From Charina bottae (Eukaryota; Chordata; Lepidosauria; Squamata; Charinaidae): a stretch of 64,000 nucleotides of DNA. The notes under the pieces are model-generated. The model was given only the letters and a program-made list of their open reading frames with translations. It was not told the DNA's origin and did not search any database. How positions within the stretch are numbered: the first letter of the stretch is position 1; every line of letters starts with the position of its first letter. This document shows positions 11,630 through 23,958 of the stretch, piece by piece. The stretch is taken from positions 3,378,501 to 3,442,500 of the forward strand of contig JALMGJ010000029.1 in NCBI GenBank assembly GCA_023362775.1. The letters run 5' to 3'. The position numbers and the translations under genes are program-made.

Positions 11630-12895
11630 AGGAATCAGTCTTAGAGGAAGCAAATGATCTGGATCCCTTCCAGTCTGTGTACAACCCTGGGAATTGGATA
11701 GAAACAGATTGGTTTCCTGGGGAATGCCCTTTGTTGGGACCCGGACGAGGAAATGCACTCTTCTGGCTTTTCTGGGCCTCTCATGGTATCTTCCTGAACC
11801 ATCTGAGATAGTTGGGGATTGGGGGAATTGTTCTGCTCCTTACTTAGCAGGAAGATTCAATTTATGCTCATGGAGGAGGAGAGGCCAGCTTTGGGGCTCA
11901 ATTATTTCCCCCCTACTATTTCATATGTACATGAAGTTGCTGGGAGAGGTCTTCCATTTGTTTGGGGTATGGTATATGCCAATGCTATTCAGCTCCATAT
12001 TATCACCCAGGTCATTCTGATGATGCTGTGGAAGTCCTGATCATGTGTATAGAGGCTGTGCAGCTCTAGACTGGATGAAACAAGCTTAAATTGAATTCAA
12101 GGAGGTCAGATTTGGAGTTTGTTGGATGAAACTACTGGGTGAAGTCATCCATGGGTGGGAGTGAAGCTTCCTTAATATGCTGATGATACTGTGTTATATA
12201 TCTGTACTCTGGGCTAAGCAGGAGATGCACTAAATGTTCTTACTCAGTGTTTAGAGGCTGCAAGATATTGGATAGCATGAAATCAAAATGAAATTAAGTA
12301 CCAGTAAGATAGAGTGGTAGTTTGTTCAGAAACCTTTGGGTTCAGTGCCGGCTGCCACACTGGCTCTGAATGGGGTTGCCTTCAGAGATTGTGCGGGTCA
12401 AGTTGGGACAAAGTAGGCTGATGCTGAACCCAAGCAAGGTGGAGTTGCTGTTTGTTTATTGAATTCTCAGTCAGCTCTGGTGTTATCTCTTGAATGGGAG
12501 GCGTTCACTCCGATACAGCAGGCTTGTGGCTTTGGAGTAGCTCAGGACAGCAGATGGAATACAGAGGATAGCCTGGGGAGATTTTGCCAAGCTTCCGCTT
12601 GGTCTTAACAACAGCTGCTCAAGCCTTTATTACCTTGAGACCGGATTACTGCAATACACTCTACTTGTGGCTGCCTTTGGAGACTACCCAGAAACTACTT
12701 GGTACAGAATGTAACAACTCACATGGTGATGAGTGAGATAAATTTTAGCAAGATTACACCCTTTTTGTGGGTGCTGCAGTGGCTGCCAATTTGTTTCCAA
12801 GTACAATTCAAGACATTTGTTTTCTAAGACGTGAGTCCAGATTACATGCAGGACAATATCCTCCAAATAGAATCTGCCCATCTACTTGATTGGCC
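11630..12895 (+). mobile_element. Ancient L3-group (CR1) LINE, decayed, with internal duplication
   Basis: Translated pieces align in order with the younger L3 copies of the window: LEEANDLDPFQS (near 11645), ISPLLFHMYMKLLGEVFH (11900-11960), an eroded YADD block (YANAIQLHI), a second YADDTVLYI block (12178-12205), YLWLPLETTQK (12665-12695) and a LQWLPICFQVQFKTF-like word (12775-12815). The frame is broken throughout. The MKLLGEV-to-YADD segment occurs twice about 195 bp apart (11931 and 12126), so the palm region is duplicated or two copies are joined. Confidence 0.75.
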
Positions 12896-14755
12896 CAGGA
12901 AGGAATGCTTTATTTCCACTTTCCTTGAGAAGTTGAGAGCCCAGCATCACGGCTTCCTTAGGTGCAGCTCTGTCTCTGTGGGATATGCCATTCCCTGAAA
13001 TGCAGATGGCTCCAACGCTTTTAACGTTCTGTATAGCTATGAGGTCGTGGCCTTTCTGTATTGCATTTTGCATAGGAAATCCTTGTGATGTGGGGCCATC
13101 ATAACCCTTTTTGGCTAAACTAACCAAACCATTTTGTTGGCTTAGTTGGCTATGAATCCAATGTCTATTCAAAAATAATTCCAGTGCAGTTAGAACAACT
13201 TTCTCACAAGGAAGTGAATATGTGAAGTAAGCATGCACACACATACACAAACACACACGTACACAGAGCTCTTTCTGTTTACACAAACAGCCCTTCCTGC
13301 TACTTGCCATCCAATGTTGTATATTGTGAGAACACAGAATATTATGGTATCAGCCCAGTATTGATCTGGTACATCTATCTGAGCTCCATACATTCTGTCT
13401 TCTTGCAATCCAAAATGACACAGTCTAAGCATAAATGTACTAAATCAAAACCTACCACCGTGGAGCAAAGGCAGTCTAGATATGGATGGAGTAAAGGCAG
13501 TTTAGATATGTAATGTTCTATTGCATCCCTGCATTTCACCTCTTCTAATCTGCCCAAATAGTTGGACTTATTTATTTACTTATATTTATCACGAACACTT
13601 TTAAGATAGTTCAGTGGGGAAAAAAAATGAATCTCAGTGTCTTAATTCCATCAAGGATAAAAATTATAGGGTTAAGCCAAGAAGAACATGATCAATTTAA
13701 TGGATTGTAGTAGATGTTTACGCCATTCTGCAATGGATGGCACTGAAAGACAGGACAATGTTTCTTGGAAGAGAACAACTCCTGGCAAATATGTTAATAC
13801 CACTTAACCTCAGTTGAACCCTCCACCTACTGTGGGCAGCAAAGACAAAAAAAAGTCTTTGATAATCCTTTCCATTGCATCAATGACAACCAACACTGTT
13901 GGTATTTTAATTTTCTTCCCTTTCAAGAACGAATATCGAGGGCTATTGCAAGGTGGTTTTTCTTTTGTGATGGAAAATTGGCAGCTTGAATCTCCTGTAT
14001 GAAAGAGGGTGGCTGTGTCCACTTGAAAGATGAATGGAGATCTCTGGGCAGAGCTCAGAGCATAAGCTGAGTGTTGGGTAGAAGAAACCCAGATAACACC
14101 TCTAGGTGAAATGACTCCTGCTTTTCAGCCACTGATCTCAGCTGGGATGTGAAGAGATGTAAACAAGGCAGATTTTGAAAGGCTCCCATTACACAAAAGG
14201 GGCTCAGGACTGAATTGCAAATATTTACTGTACGGATAATGAACATGACTAACCCAAATAAAGAGAGGGAAACTATGTGGATGTGTGCTTTAAAAGTATT
14301 TGACCTCCCAGAACAAAATGTCTGCTTCATGGGAATTCACATTTACAGCTGTCATAAAAGGGTGCCATTTGCCATTCTGAACGGGCTGGAGTTGAAGATG
14401 CCACCTCTTGCTGCCTTGCAGCGTAGCAACGACAGGTTCCTGCTGGCCTCATGTGCAGTGGCGTGCAAAGCGCAGGTTTTCATCTCAGTTTCAAAGGACC
14501 CTCGTAACCACAGTGGCCTTGAAATCACAGACTGGATGACGCATGGTTAACCTCTCTGGGTTGCATTTTTAAACATAGCAATACATATGCACAATATTCT
14601 GAACTCTATAAAACATACACGTTTAAAAATATGCAGCTCAAGAATAAATTGAGAGTAAAAGACGTCCGGGGGTATGATATGATAGCACTCTTCAAACACT
14701 TGTGAGAAGGTCACACAGAAGATCCATCCCTGTTCTCTTCTGCTCCAGAGTGCAG
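12896..14755. other. Unassigned sequence
   Basis: No recognised gene or repeat. ORFs of 142 codons (minus, 12882-13310) and 111 codons (plus, 14215-14550) have no domain motif, partner exon or splice support, so I treat them as chance. Confidence 0.35.
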
Positions 14756-14759
14756 GACA

Positions 14760-15005
14760 GAGAATCAGGGACTGATGTTCAGGAATGCAGATTCCCACAG
14801 AATGTTAGGAAAAAGCTTCCTAAGAGAAAACAGCAGTTTGACTGTTAGACTGAGACCACTGACTCAGAAAGATGTTGGCCTCCTCTTCATTGAATATCTT
14901 CAGGTGGAAGTAAAGCATCATCTCTCTTGGAGGCTTTTGTTTAGATTTTTGCTCAGGACAGGAGGTGGGACTTGACGGCCTCAGTGGGCCCATCTAGGAT
15001 TCCAG
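14760..15005 (+). mobile_element. CR1 LINE 3' UTR fragment
   Basis: The sequence runs from AATGTTAGGAAAAAGCTTCC through CTCTTCATTGAATATCTTCA to GACTTGACGGCCTCAGTGGG. This is the characteristic order of the CR1 3' untranslated region (a frozen C-terminal and 3' UTR landscape common in reptiles and birds). The sense strand is plus. It is old and has no intact ORF. Confidence 0.65.
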
Positions 15006-17503
15006 CAGGGCTAGCCAGAATATTTTGTGTCCTGAGCTAAATCAAGAAATGATTTCCCCCAGCCCACACTGAGTGAAGGAGCATGGTACACAAGACAGCC
15101 CAAATTTTGGGATCTGAAGAAAAAAGTGCACACAATCCATACGCTTGAGAGCTGCACGAAGCATTGTCTGGCATTCAATGGCCAAATTCTAGAAAAGAGG
15201 TGGCACTGGGGGTGGGGGGGGGAGGGAGGATTTGGAACATAAGGGTGAAAAGCTGCCATAACCCTCTGCAAGGTTTAAGTAAGCCCAATTCACTCCTATG
15301 TTTTCTTCCCATCTGGGTAGCTCTGGGGCCACTAAAGAACTGCGGGTGGCTTCTGACTGGTGCAAGCCTCCCTTTTTTATTTGCATCTCAGTAAACGAAT
15401 GTCATATTTTGCACCAGCAAAATGTTCAGAAATGTGATCAGGCTGCATGGTATAGCACTGCGATTAGCCTTAAGTCGATGCTTGCTATTGCTTTGCTAAT
15501 GAACAACAGAGGAGTTGTGTGTAGGTATCATGGCATTTGAGACAGGAACTTATAAAGCAAATGTATCTGTTTATGACAATGTGGTTTCAAAGTATGTCTA
15601 GTATCTGCGGCAATTTAGTGGAACTTCCATGACAGAGGCAATATATCTGATTATGAAATGCTGAGAACAAATACAAAGGAGAAACACTCATCTTCATGTC
15701 CTTCTTAAGATTTTATGACAAATTTCTGATGGGTTACTGTTGGAAATAAAATACTGGACATTGAACATACATTCATTTTATGGAAGTGTGAATAAGTTCT
15801 GTAGAACAAAGGTCGCATCTGTATCCAGATATTGCTATACCCAAAGTGGTTGCAAGTTTTCCAATGATTCTTCTCAAAACAGAATCCCTGGGCTAACCCA
15901 GCAAGCACAGAAAGATGTACATGCAAACATACCCATATGCACACATTATTTGGTCATATACGTTGAACAAAAGATAATGATCACTCAGAAGCTATGCTGA
16001 AGGGGAAAGAAAGGCCTAAGCTTTGTGATCTACAGTATATGAATTATGCACATTTGCAAAATTTTTGTTTGCATCATATATTCTGCAGTTTGCAAATCCT
16101 TGATTGCAAAGGACTAATGAGCACCATGGGAACTAGCCCATTTCCTACCTACTGAAATTCTTAGACATACTCCCACAAAATTGCAACATCCTTGTCTCTG
16201 CTGAGCTCAAATTAGTTGAAGTCTAGTAGGCATTGCATTTTCTTTTTAAGCCTTGATTCAAGAGGACATTCTTGGTAACAATTGAGCATTAAGTAAATGC
16301 ATAAGTATGCCTGAACTGGAGCATAACTAAATTGGAGCCTTGAGAGAATCACTCTTCTGGCACAAATGAATTGGAGAGCACAAACTTTAAAGGTCCTATA
16401 CAGTGTGTGGCTTAGCTGCATTTCCCTTTGCTTTTATTTAGACTGTATCTTCCAAGGCCTAGGCATTCGAGCACAACAGGACGTTTAGCATTTATAGTTA
16501 CTTGCATCTGTAGCTCCTACAATATTGATGAATCAAGCAGTGACAGGGAAACTTCAACTTTTAAATATTTGTTCTTAAATCTGAATCTCTCCAAATGTCA
16601 TGTAGAATAAGCTGAATCCTTTTCAACCTCAGATTTCCTTCTCCATGGAAATCGCCCTCGCCCTCTCTTGTCTCCATCGTGGAATCACAACCTAAAGTAT
16701 TCTTTTGAAAAATGTAATGTCAAACAAGGAGGAGGCGAAACCACCATCACCACCACTATCTTTGACCATGCTGCCATGCTGTTTAGAAATTATGGGAGCT
16801 GCATCCAATACTTCTATCCTGTTTAGTCCTTTTCTGAAAATTGTGAGAAAGGGGCTCAATCTGATCGATCCTGATACTTGTTAACATATCAGTGCTTTTA
16901 TGGAATAAATATCAGAGAGCTGATAGTTAACAACACAAGCTGATTTGGGAATAAAATATTTTTCACATAAAAATCAGGTTTCTTCCCTTAGTTAGAAGAG
17001 TCACCTGAGAAAGATCCTTCCAAGGAATACTGGATGAAATGAATGGAGTGATATGCTACTACATCCATACGCCAATGAACCCACCAGGGACTGAATTAAT
17101 CAATTTTCCAGGCTCACACAATAATTGAATCCAAAATATTTGCACAATATCCTAAATTACATAAAACTAGCCCAGGCTGACTCTAATGAAAGTTAGGGTA
17201 TTGTATGAAATGCAGCTGTGTGGTCTTTCACTGACTTGGTTAAACGTGTTAGGTGAACTCAGCCATTGTGTGACTTACTGAAACATAACCTCTTGAAGAC
17301 TTATAGGGATGTAATATGCAGAATCCACTGTTGGCCATCTCAAAATATTTATCAGTTCAATTGCATTAAAACATTATTTGAAACAAAGATAGGGACACCT
17401 TGTAACATTGCTTAGAAAAATATGTATACTTTCTGCTTACTGAAATGTAGATATCTGCCTAAGAACCACATGAAATGCATCCAGATCGGAATGTTAAGGA
17501 AAA
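15006..17503. other. Unassigned sequence
   Basis: No gene recognised on either strand and no family-level repeat, apart from a short G-rich run at about 15210-15230. Confidence 0.35.
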
Positions 17504-17504
17504 T

Positions 17505-17562
17505 CCCTTGTGGGGGAGATGGGCGGGATATAAATGTAATAAATAAAAAAATAAAATAAAAT
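17505..17562 (+). repeat. Solo L3/CR1 3' tail
   Basis: GTGGGGGAGATGGGCGGGAT followed by an AATAAA-type run; the same terminal segment as the L3 LINEs here. Confidence 0.7.
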
Positions 17563-17758
17563 GCATATGAAAGAACACAGAGTGGATTTCCTTGGTTTTG
17601 TTACAAAGTCAAACTAATCAGCCTAACAATTGAATATGGGTAACACTAATACAGACTGGGTATAGATTGATTCCTGCATTTTAAAAAAAATGTCTGTTGA
17701 ATCCCTGGGGATAACTTTAAAAATGTTAAATTTTGTCCTCCTAATCAAGAATTTAGGT

Positions 17759-18170
17759 CAGAGCTTTCCAAACTGTGTGTCGCGACACGTTAGTGTGTCG
17801 GCTGCAGTGTGTAGGTGTGTCGCGCGAACGTAACGAGAAACCGCTGAGTCAGATGCTCAGAGCCTCAAGTACCTTGCTGCTGCTGCCTCCGAGCCCTGCC
17901 AGGATTCCGCGCAGGTCATAGTGCTTGCCTTGTGCCCTGCTGTAAGAGGGGAGCTCTCTCCAAGCCTTGCCCTGCTGTAAAGGAGAACTCTGTTTTCATG
18001 AGATATCTTGTGTCCCCATACATTTCGCTATTACAATTTTGTATGTGTCCACATCTCTTATAAGTTAGTTAGTTTAACCTCCAGTTTGCTAGTAAAACTG
18101 AATTACTGTGTCACGAAAAGATGCATGTCTAAAAAGTATGTCGCCAACATGAAAATTTTGGAAAGCTCTG
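17759..18170 (+). mobile_element. Non-autonomous hAT element, 412 bp, perfect 8-bp TSD
   Basis: Terminal inverted repeats (TIRs) are CAGAGCTTTCCAAA on both sides. Next to the left end is the short palindrome TGTGTCGCGACACG. ATTTAGGT is duplicated at 17751-17758 and 18171-18178. The interior contains CTTGTGCCCTGCTGTAAGAG and GATGCATGTCTAAAAAGT, also found in the copies at 35205-35967 and 58794-59042. There is no transposase, so it would have moved with an autonomous hAT in trans. Confidence 0.9.
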
Positions 18171-18185
18171 ATTTAGGTAGCATAA

Positions 18186-18405
18186 AGATGGTAACCTCGA
18201 CAGATCTCAAGCAAGATCGGGCCTGGTAAGTCCTTGGATGCTGAGCTCCCTGGAAATTTCAGGGCTCTTGGCAAGACTGGGAAGTTGAGAAAAAGATTCC
18301 AGAAGAAGCCAGTGGCAAATCACTTCCCTAAACATTGCCAAGAAAATTGCCCAAAATGCAAGTCACCAGAATTTGAGCTTGACTCAAGTGTGACTTCATT
18401 CTTTG
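18186..18405 (+). mobile_element. 5S-rRNA-derived SINE (diverged)
   Basis: The head AAGCAAGATCGGGCCTGGTA followed by AGTCCTTGGATGCTGAG resembles the 3' half of 5S rRNA (GGGTCGGGCCTGGTTAGTAC and CTTGGATGGGAGACC). The downstream body GCCAGTGGCAAATCACTTCC and ATTGCCAAGAAAATTGCCC is SINE-like and recurs in other forms at 24060 and 41150. It is not a functional 5S gene, since the first half and the termini are missing. It abuts the hAT target-site duplication. Confidence 0.6.
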
Positions 18406-18419
18406 ATAAGTAAATTCCA

Positions 18420-18510
18420 TCTAGTGAATTTTCATGGCTAAGAAGATTTGGTGGTAGATTCGAACCTGGGTCTCTGCAGTTTTGAACCACTATGCAACAC
18501 TGGCTCTCTA
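18420..18510 (-). mobile_element. tRNA-like SINE head fragment
   Basis: On the minus strand: AGAGAGCCAGTGTTGCATAG, then TGGTTCAAAAC and CCAGGTTCGAATCTACCACC. That is an A/B-box-like tRNA-derived head close to the second SINE family at 23959 and 41068. It seems 3'-truncated or merged with the 5S-type body next to it. Confidence 0.45.
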
Positions 18511-18561
18511 GATAAAATAAAAGGAGGGAGGGGGGAAACAGGAAAAATGTTCATTGTTCTC

Positions 18562-18618
18562 TCCTTTGGGGGAGATGGGTGGTGATATAAATATAAATAA
18601 TAAATAAATAAATAAAAA
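18562..18618 (+). repeat. Solo L3/CR1 3' tail
   Basis: TTTGGGGGAGATGGGTGGTG followed by an (AATA)n run. Confidence 0.7.
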
Positions 18619-20990
18619 GACAGGAAAAGATCGTGGAAAGTAATTAAAATCAAACAAAAGCTAAATGTATTAGGTACCAACTGTGAAAATTTGAAAGATA
18701 TTAACCCCATTCAGATGTAATGCAAATTGCATCAGTAACACTAACAAAATTTGGGGGGATTAGAAAACAAAAATAATAGAAAAAAGAAAAGCTACAAATG
18801 CCTACTGAGTTATCAAATGCAAAGGGCAGAGTTCCTTAATTTTCAATTATTCATGGAGGAGGACATTTTAGAGGAGGCCCCACTTCATGAGACAGTAAAA
18901 AAGTACAGTTGTCTGTAATGTAAAAGCTCTTGAAAGTGGGCTGTGTAGGTTTTGGGTTGAGGGTAGCCTTGGCTACGGAAAAGCTCTTGACTGGTGGTCT
19001 GGATGATGTTCAAATTTCTGAATAAATTCCCAGAAAGCGATAGCACGTGCAGTCTGGACAACTGAATACAGATGATGCTTGTAATGTGATGAAGGTCCCA
19101 GAAGGCAATGGAGAGTCTCATTATGTTAACACCTCTGACACAACATTTGGACTGCTGTCCCCCATTTTGGAGACACTTCAACTCTCTTCCTGGCATGTAT
19201 GGTGCTGTGACTTGGCTGCCACAGCAAGCTTACTATTTTCATGCTGCTGCTTGAGAAGCAGAGCAGCTGTCTCCATCTTGATGAAGAGATACATTCGTGT
19301 GACCTTCCTTTCAAACCTGTATCTCTGGGTCTGGCCTGTCAACACTCCTTAGCTCAGAGACACGGAGGAATCTCTTCCACCTCCGTTATCACATGAATTC
19401 GTATGTAGCACTTCATTTACTCAGGGCACATTTTGTGGGCAGGAAGCCGCGGATGATAAGCTTATCCCTCAGAAGTTTAGGCAACTGTGTCTTCTTTTTC
19501 CTAGGGGTCAGGTGCAGCTCGCTTAGCTGTGTCATTTTGTTACAGGCACTCGACTTCCCTTACAAAATGGACTTTTGATGATTGATGCTTTGTAAAGGAG
19601 ATTCTTTCTGCAATTTATTCTTCTCCCCCAAGCAAGAGTTCAAAGGAAAGGGACAGAGTGACTTAACCTCCAGATCTATTTAGTATGTTAGGCATCCCAG
19701 TCTCTTACTATTCAAGGTAATTATTTAATTAAACTTTGATAGAGAAATAGAGAAGTTATGTTAACTAGTGGATTCAATCAGATTCTTATCCTCTGAGCAT
19801 TTGAAATATTGTATATAAATACTCGATGTTAAGACAAACAGTTTTTCAGTTCCCTAAAATGCTCTCTAACCTAACACTCTCTAGCCAGTGCGTTGTGCAT
19901 GCCAATTGGAGGGGCTGGAATTGCACCGATCGCATTGTGTATTAAAGCTATATGGACAGCAGCCCAGCACAAACATGTTCCAGGTGTGCACCAAGGGGGC
20001 GCTGGAAGGGCAGTAAGATTTAGGGCATCAAGATGTCCTGCAGGTTCTAGGAAGGGAGAGGAGCACCACAAAGCAGCTACAGTATGTGGATATGGCCGAA
20101 GTGAAGAAGCTTTTCAAGGCTTTGTACCTTGAAGCTTTTCAGTTTCTGCAGCATGGAGAAGACAGCATGTGGACGAGAGAGTCCAACTTCCGTGGTGCAG
20201 TTTGTTTCTCCTTGCAAGACTAAGCTAGCAGTTGCCAAATTCCTGGTGAGTGAACAGACCACTTCTTTTCCAGTGTATTACTATGAAGATGTATTACATG
20301 CTACAAATCCAGCTTATACATTTTATAAAAAGTCCTCAGAATGCTGGGTGTTCTGTCCCAGCAATTAACTTATTTCAGCTGATATTGTTTTATAAAAGGA
20401 AAACTATAATATTCCTACTGCTGGTAAGAGAATCATTTTAGAAATCACTATTCTGCTTCACTGAGCAAAAAAAGCAATCATCTTCTTACTTCATATTTGC
20501 AAACATACTCCCTGCAATGAGCACATGCAGATGCCAAGAAAACGTATTGTATTGAAGTCAATAGCAAACACACGCCTTGCCAGGAAATGTCTATAAAATG
20601 ACTGTATTTCATTGGAAGTTCTGATTAGCATCAGGAGACATTCCAAAAGGTGTCAATGGCTAATTATAATCTAGGAACTCAGTTCCTCTTTTTATTGCTG
20701 AAAGCACAATTAAGTGTTTCTCTGGAAAGCTATGGGAGGGGTCAGGGTCATAGACTCATAGCTTCTGGGTAGGCTGTCAACAGAGGTATTATAACTTAAG
20801 TGCAACAGAGTTCATTCTTTGCTTCTATGTCAATAAACCCAAAATACTTCTTTTCCCTCACGTAAAATATTTCTGAGAGCCATTTGTAGACCATTCTTTA
20901 CTGATCTCTGTGGAAATTAATATTGTAAGGAATCTACAGAGAAAATATTCCCTTGCCTCAAAACTTCCATTAAAAACTTAGCATTTCACC
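18619..20990. other. Unassigned sequence
   Basis: No gene recognised. Overlapping ORFs of about 60-100 codons on both strands near 18885-20370 carry no motif. Confidence 0.35.
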
Positions 20991-20998
20991 TTCTATTT

Positions 20999-21307
20999 CA
21001 GTGCTTTCCAAACTGCTGCCGTTGGCGACACACCAACGGCGGCAGCGGTGGCGGTGGTGCGGTGGCGTGTGCGGTAGCGGGGGTGTGCATGGCGGCAGGG
21101 CAGGGGGGCGCGCGGCGGCGGCATGCATGGCGGCGGTGGCAGTGGTGGTGGCCTCGTGTTTTCCACTAAAATGCGGAAGCACTGATGGCGCTCCGCTGCC
21201 GTCATCGCTGCCGCCGCTGTACACACCGCTGCCATGCATGCCCCCACGCTGCCACCGTGCATGTCCACTTCCAGGTTGTGTCGCGACACACAGTTTGGAA
21301 AGCTATG
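20999..21307. mobile_element. GC-rich non-autonomous hAT relative, 309 bp, perfect 8-bp TSD
   Basis: The ends are CAGTGCTTTCCAAACTG and, inverted, CATAGCTTTCCAAACTG. TTCTATTT is duplicated at 20991-20998 and 21308-21315. The right end also holds TGTGTCGCGACACACAGTTT, the same subterminal palindrome as the 412-bp element. The interior is quite different: strongly GC-rich runs of GGC/GGT and GCC/CTG trinucleotides. ORFs across it (Ala/Pro/Gly-rich) are compositional artefacts. Confidence 0.85.
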
Positions 21308-21315
21308 TTCTATTT

Positions 21316-21600
21316 ATAAATAAGCACAATCAAATAAAGAGTGATCAACCATTTGACTCATATATTCAGTTTCTACTTTGTGTATTTCCTAGCTGTCTTC
21401 CAGGACTGTTTTCTTCCCAAGGCAGCTTACATTATTAATCGTATTATTCAAAATCAAGACAGAAAAAAGGCATATAGTCATCAACCATTAATTAAAACCG
21501 GTAAAACTATCTAAATCCAAAATAAAAAGATCAAAAGCAGAAAATTTTTCACAGGAGTCACAGAATGTCACAAAGTAAATGTCACATTTAAAAACCTAAA
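21316..21600. other. Unassigned sequence
   Basis: AT-rich; no signal recognised between the hAT element and the next SINE. Confidence 0.4.
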
Positions 21601-21605
21601 TTAAA

Positions 21606-21918
21606 AAGACGCCAGGCTTGGATCAGAAGATCGCAAGTTCGGAGGTTCGAATCCCTAGCCCCACGTGACGGAGTGAGCTCCCGCACTAGCTCCAGCTCTT
21701 GCCAACCTAGCAATTCGAAAGCATGCAAATGCAAGTAGATGAATAGGTACCACTTCGGTGGGATGGTAACAGCGTTCCACGCGCGTCGTGCCAGCCACAT
21801 GACCGTGGTAGCATCTTCGGACAACGCTGGCTCTTCGGCTAACAAACGGAGATGAGCACCGGCCCCTAGAATCGGACACGACTGCACAAATGTGCGGGGG
21901 GAACCTTTACCTTTATAT
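21606..21918 (+). mobile_element. Sauria-type SINE, missing the first ~30 bp
   Basis: Starts at AAGACGCCAGGCTTGGATCA, so the GGGGCGTGGTGGCTCAGTGG head is absent. The B-box GGTTCGAATCC, the GGTACCACTTCGGTGGG body, the hairpin region with an ATCGGACACGACTG variant, and the GAACCTTTACCTTT tail are present. No convincing TSD was found. Confidence 0.85.
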
Positions 21919-23955
21919 CTCTCTTTGAAGAGAGAACTCCATTGAGCACAATCACCACTGGGAAGACTTTTTAGAGTGTACATCCTTACAGATTTCTATT
22001 ATTTAAACTTTACAGGCCCAGAAACACAAAGTAACTGGTGTAACAAATTGCTAGCCCAACTTGTAATCTCCTTCAGTTCTTCAGAATACAGGGAGATGAC
22101 TTTACAATTCAGCTGAGGACATTTAGAGATGTGATAATATAGATCAATGATCTGATCCTAGGAACAATGACTTAGTACCTTGGAAGAACCAACAGACACT
22201 ATCAACAGTAGTTTGTTACTCCAAGAAAAAGGCTAATTTCCCAGAATCCAGGATTCATTTCACAGCAGTAGTGGGGCTCTTTGGGTTCTGGAGGAAGAAG
22301 GGGAGGAGTCCTTCCCTTCTAGAACATCAGCCAAGTATGATGATGGAAGAAAGAAAGTTGGAAGCACAGCTGCAATTCAAGCCAAATCAAGATTTATTTA
22401 CACTGGCTTCTTACAAAGGTTGGTCACAGCAAAATGGTTCCAAGAAAAGAAACCATTACTTTCTTCTCCCAGATAAAAAAAGGTGAACCGTGATTAGATC
22501 TTGTGATGTAAAAAAAGCATTCCTCAAGAACTAGCCATAGTTTTTTCTATAACATTCTTCAATTATTTAAGAATTTTATTTTCCTCTTTGGCATGAAAAT
22601 ACTGCCACTGGCATAAAGGATAAAAAAATGCTTACTGCCATGAAGATTTTGCCATATAGTTTTGGGTGGGTTCGGTGGCCAGAATAACAAAACAAGCAGT
22701 TGTTGGATTGAATTTGAATGCAGGCATTGACTCACACTGACCTCGGGAAGAGTCACTTGACCTCTCTGTGCCTTCATAAAGACTGTAAAAGAGTTGTATA
22801 AGAAAACAAACAGGATTTCATGAACACAAGCTGGGTATTCCACGGTTCATCTGCATGGTGATTTACTTACTAAATCATCTCATACTCTCTCCTTCAAACA
22901 CCCTCCCCCATAAAATTAATCTGGAAATATTTCTGAGATGATTCACATTCTTCTTCTGACATGTTCCTGCAGGAATGAGAACAACCAAGAAGTGACAGAG
23001 GAGCTGAATGAGGATTCTTTCATTCATAATGGGTGGGCTAAATTTGCTCCATGCATTTCTGTTAACCATCCAAATGAGACTGCCAAAAGTCTTGATTGCC
23101 ATTTGAGAGTGGGAAAGAAACTGCTAAGCAAGGCAGAGATATATACTGTATATTAGAATACCTTCCTTCAGGTATAGTTGTACATAACTGTTGGGGCAGC
23201 GTGATTCTTAGAGAAGGACCTAGAATTCAGAACTAAGTGAATGGAGCAAAAGGTTAAAAATGCATACTTGTTTTTCCCCCCTACCATGTGAAAAGCATGA
23301 TCATGGTTCAAACTTCTGGATGATTCCTCTTATAAAAGGAAAGCAGGCAGAAGATGGTAAGGTTGTGTAAATCTTTCAAGGTTTGTTTCGAAAGTGATTC
23401 AACTAAATCACCCCTTCAAACTGAACCTTTGAATCTAGAGCTGAATTGATTTGTTGAACTGAATCAAATGGCCTTGAATTGATTCAATGGACTTTTGCTT
23501 ATGTGCCTACCCAGGTTTATTGAATCAAAATTTTGAACTGAATTACCAATTCAGAAATTTGAATTGCAGTGCTATTGAATCAAATCACAACTTTGAATTA
23601 GACTGTAAAAGGACACCTGATCTTTCTACTATATCTATAAAGCATCACAGAAAACTTGTGAACAGGAAATGCTCTCAGAAAGCATGCGTAAAACTGAAAG
23701 GCATGGCTTTCTGAATTTCAGACACTGATTCTGAATGACTACCCAGTCCTTGATTGTCTGTGTCTCTTAGGGTTGTTTGCTTCAAGGCTCCCAGAAAGTG
23801 GTAAAATCTGTCAATACTTAGAACAACCTTTACCAAATTGATGTCTTTTAGATGTCTTGGACTACAGCTTCTACAATTCTCACCTTGCACAGTGAGCTTT
23901 GCTCACTAGGAAGTAACATTTTCTATACTTGTAGATTGAGTCACCTAAATGATCT
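21919..23955. other. Unassigned sequence
   Basis: No gene or family-level repeat recognised. Around 23400-23600 short words such as TTGAATTGATTC and TTTGAACTGAATT recur irregularly, giving a mildly repetitive patch. Confidence 0.35.
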
Positions 23956-23958
23956 GAA

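Noticed and set aside
11357..11758. 133-codon poly-glycine ORF
   Set aside because: Translation of the (TCC)n array extended by chance into flanking sequence.
18190..18270. 5S rRNA gene
   Set aside because: Only the 3' half is similar, internal boxes are altered, and it continues into a SINE body.
21001..21438. 145-codon Gly/Ala-rich ORF
   Set aside because: Runs through the GC-rich interior of a hAT element and out past its TSD; compositional artefact.
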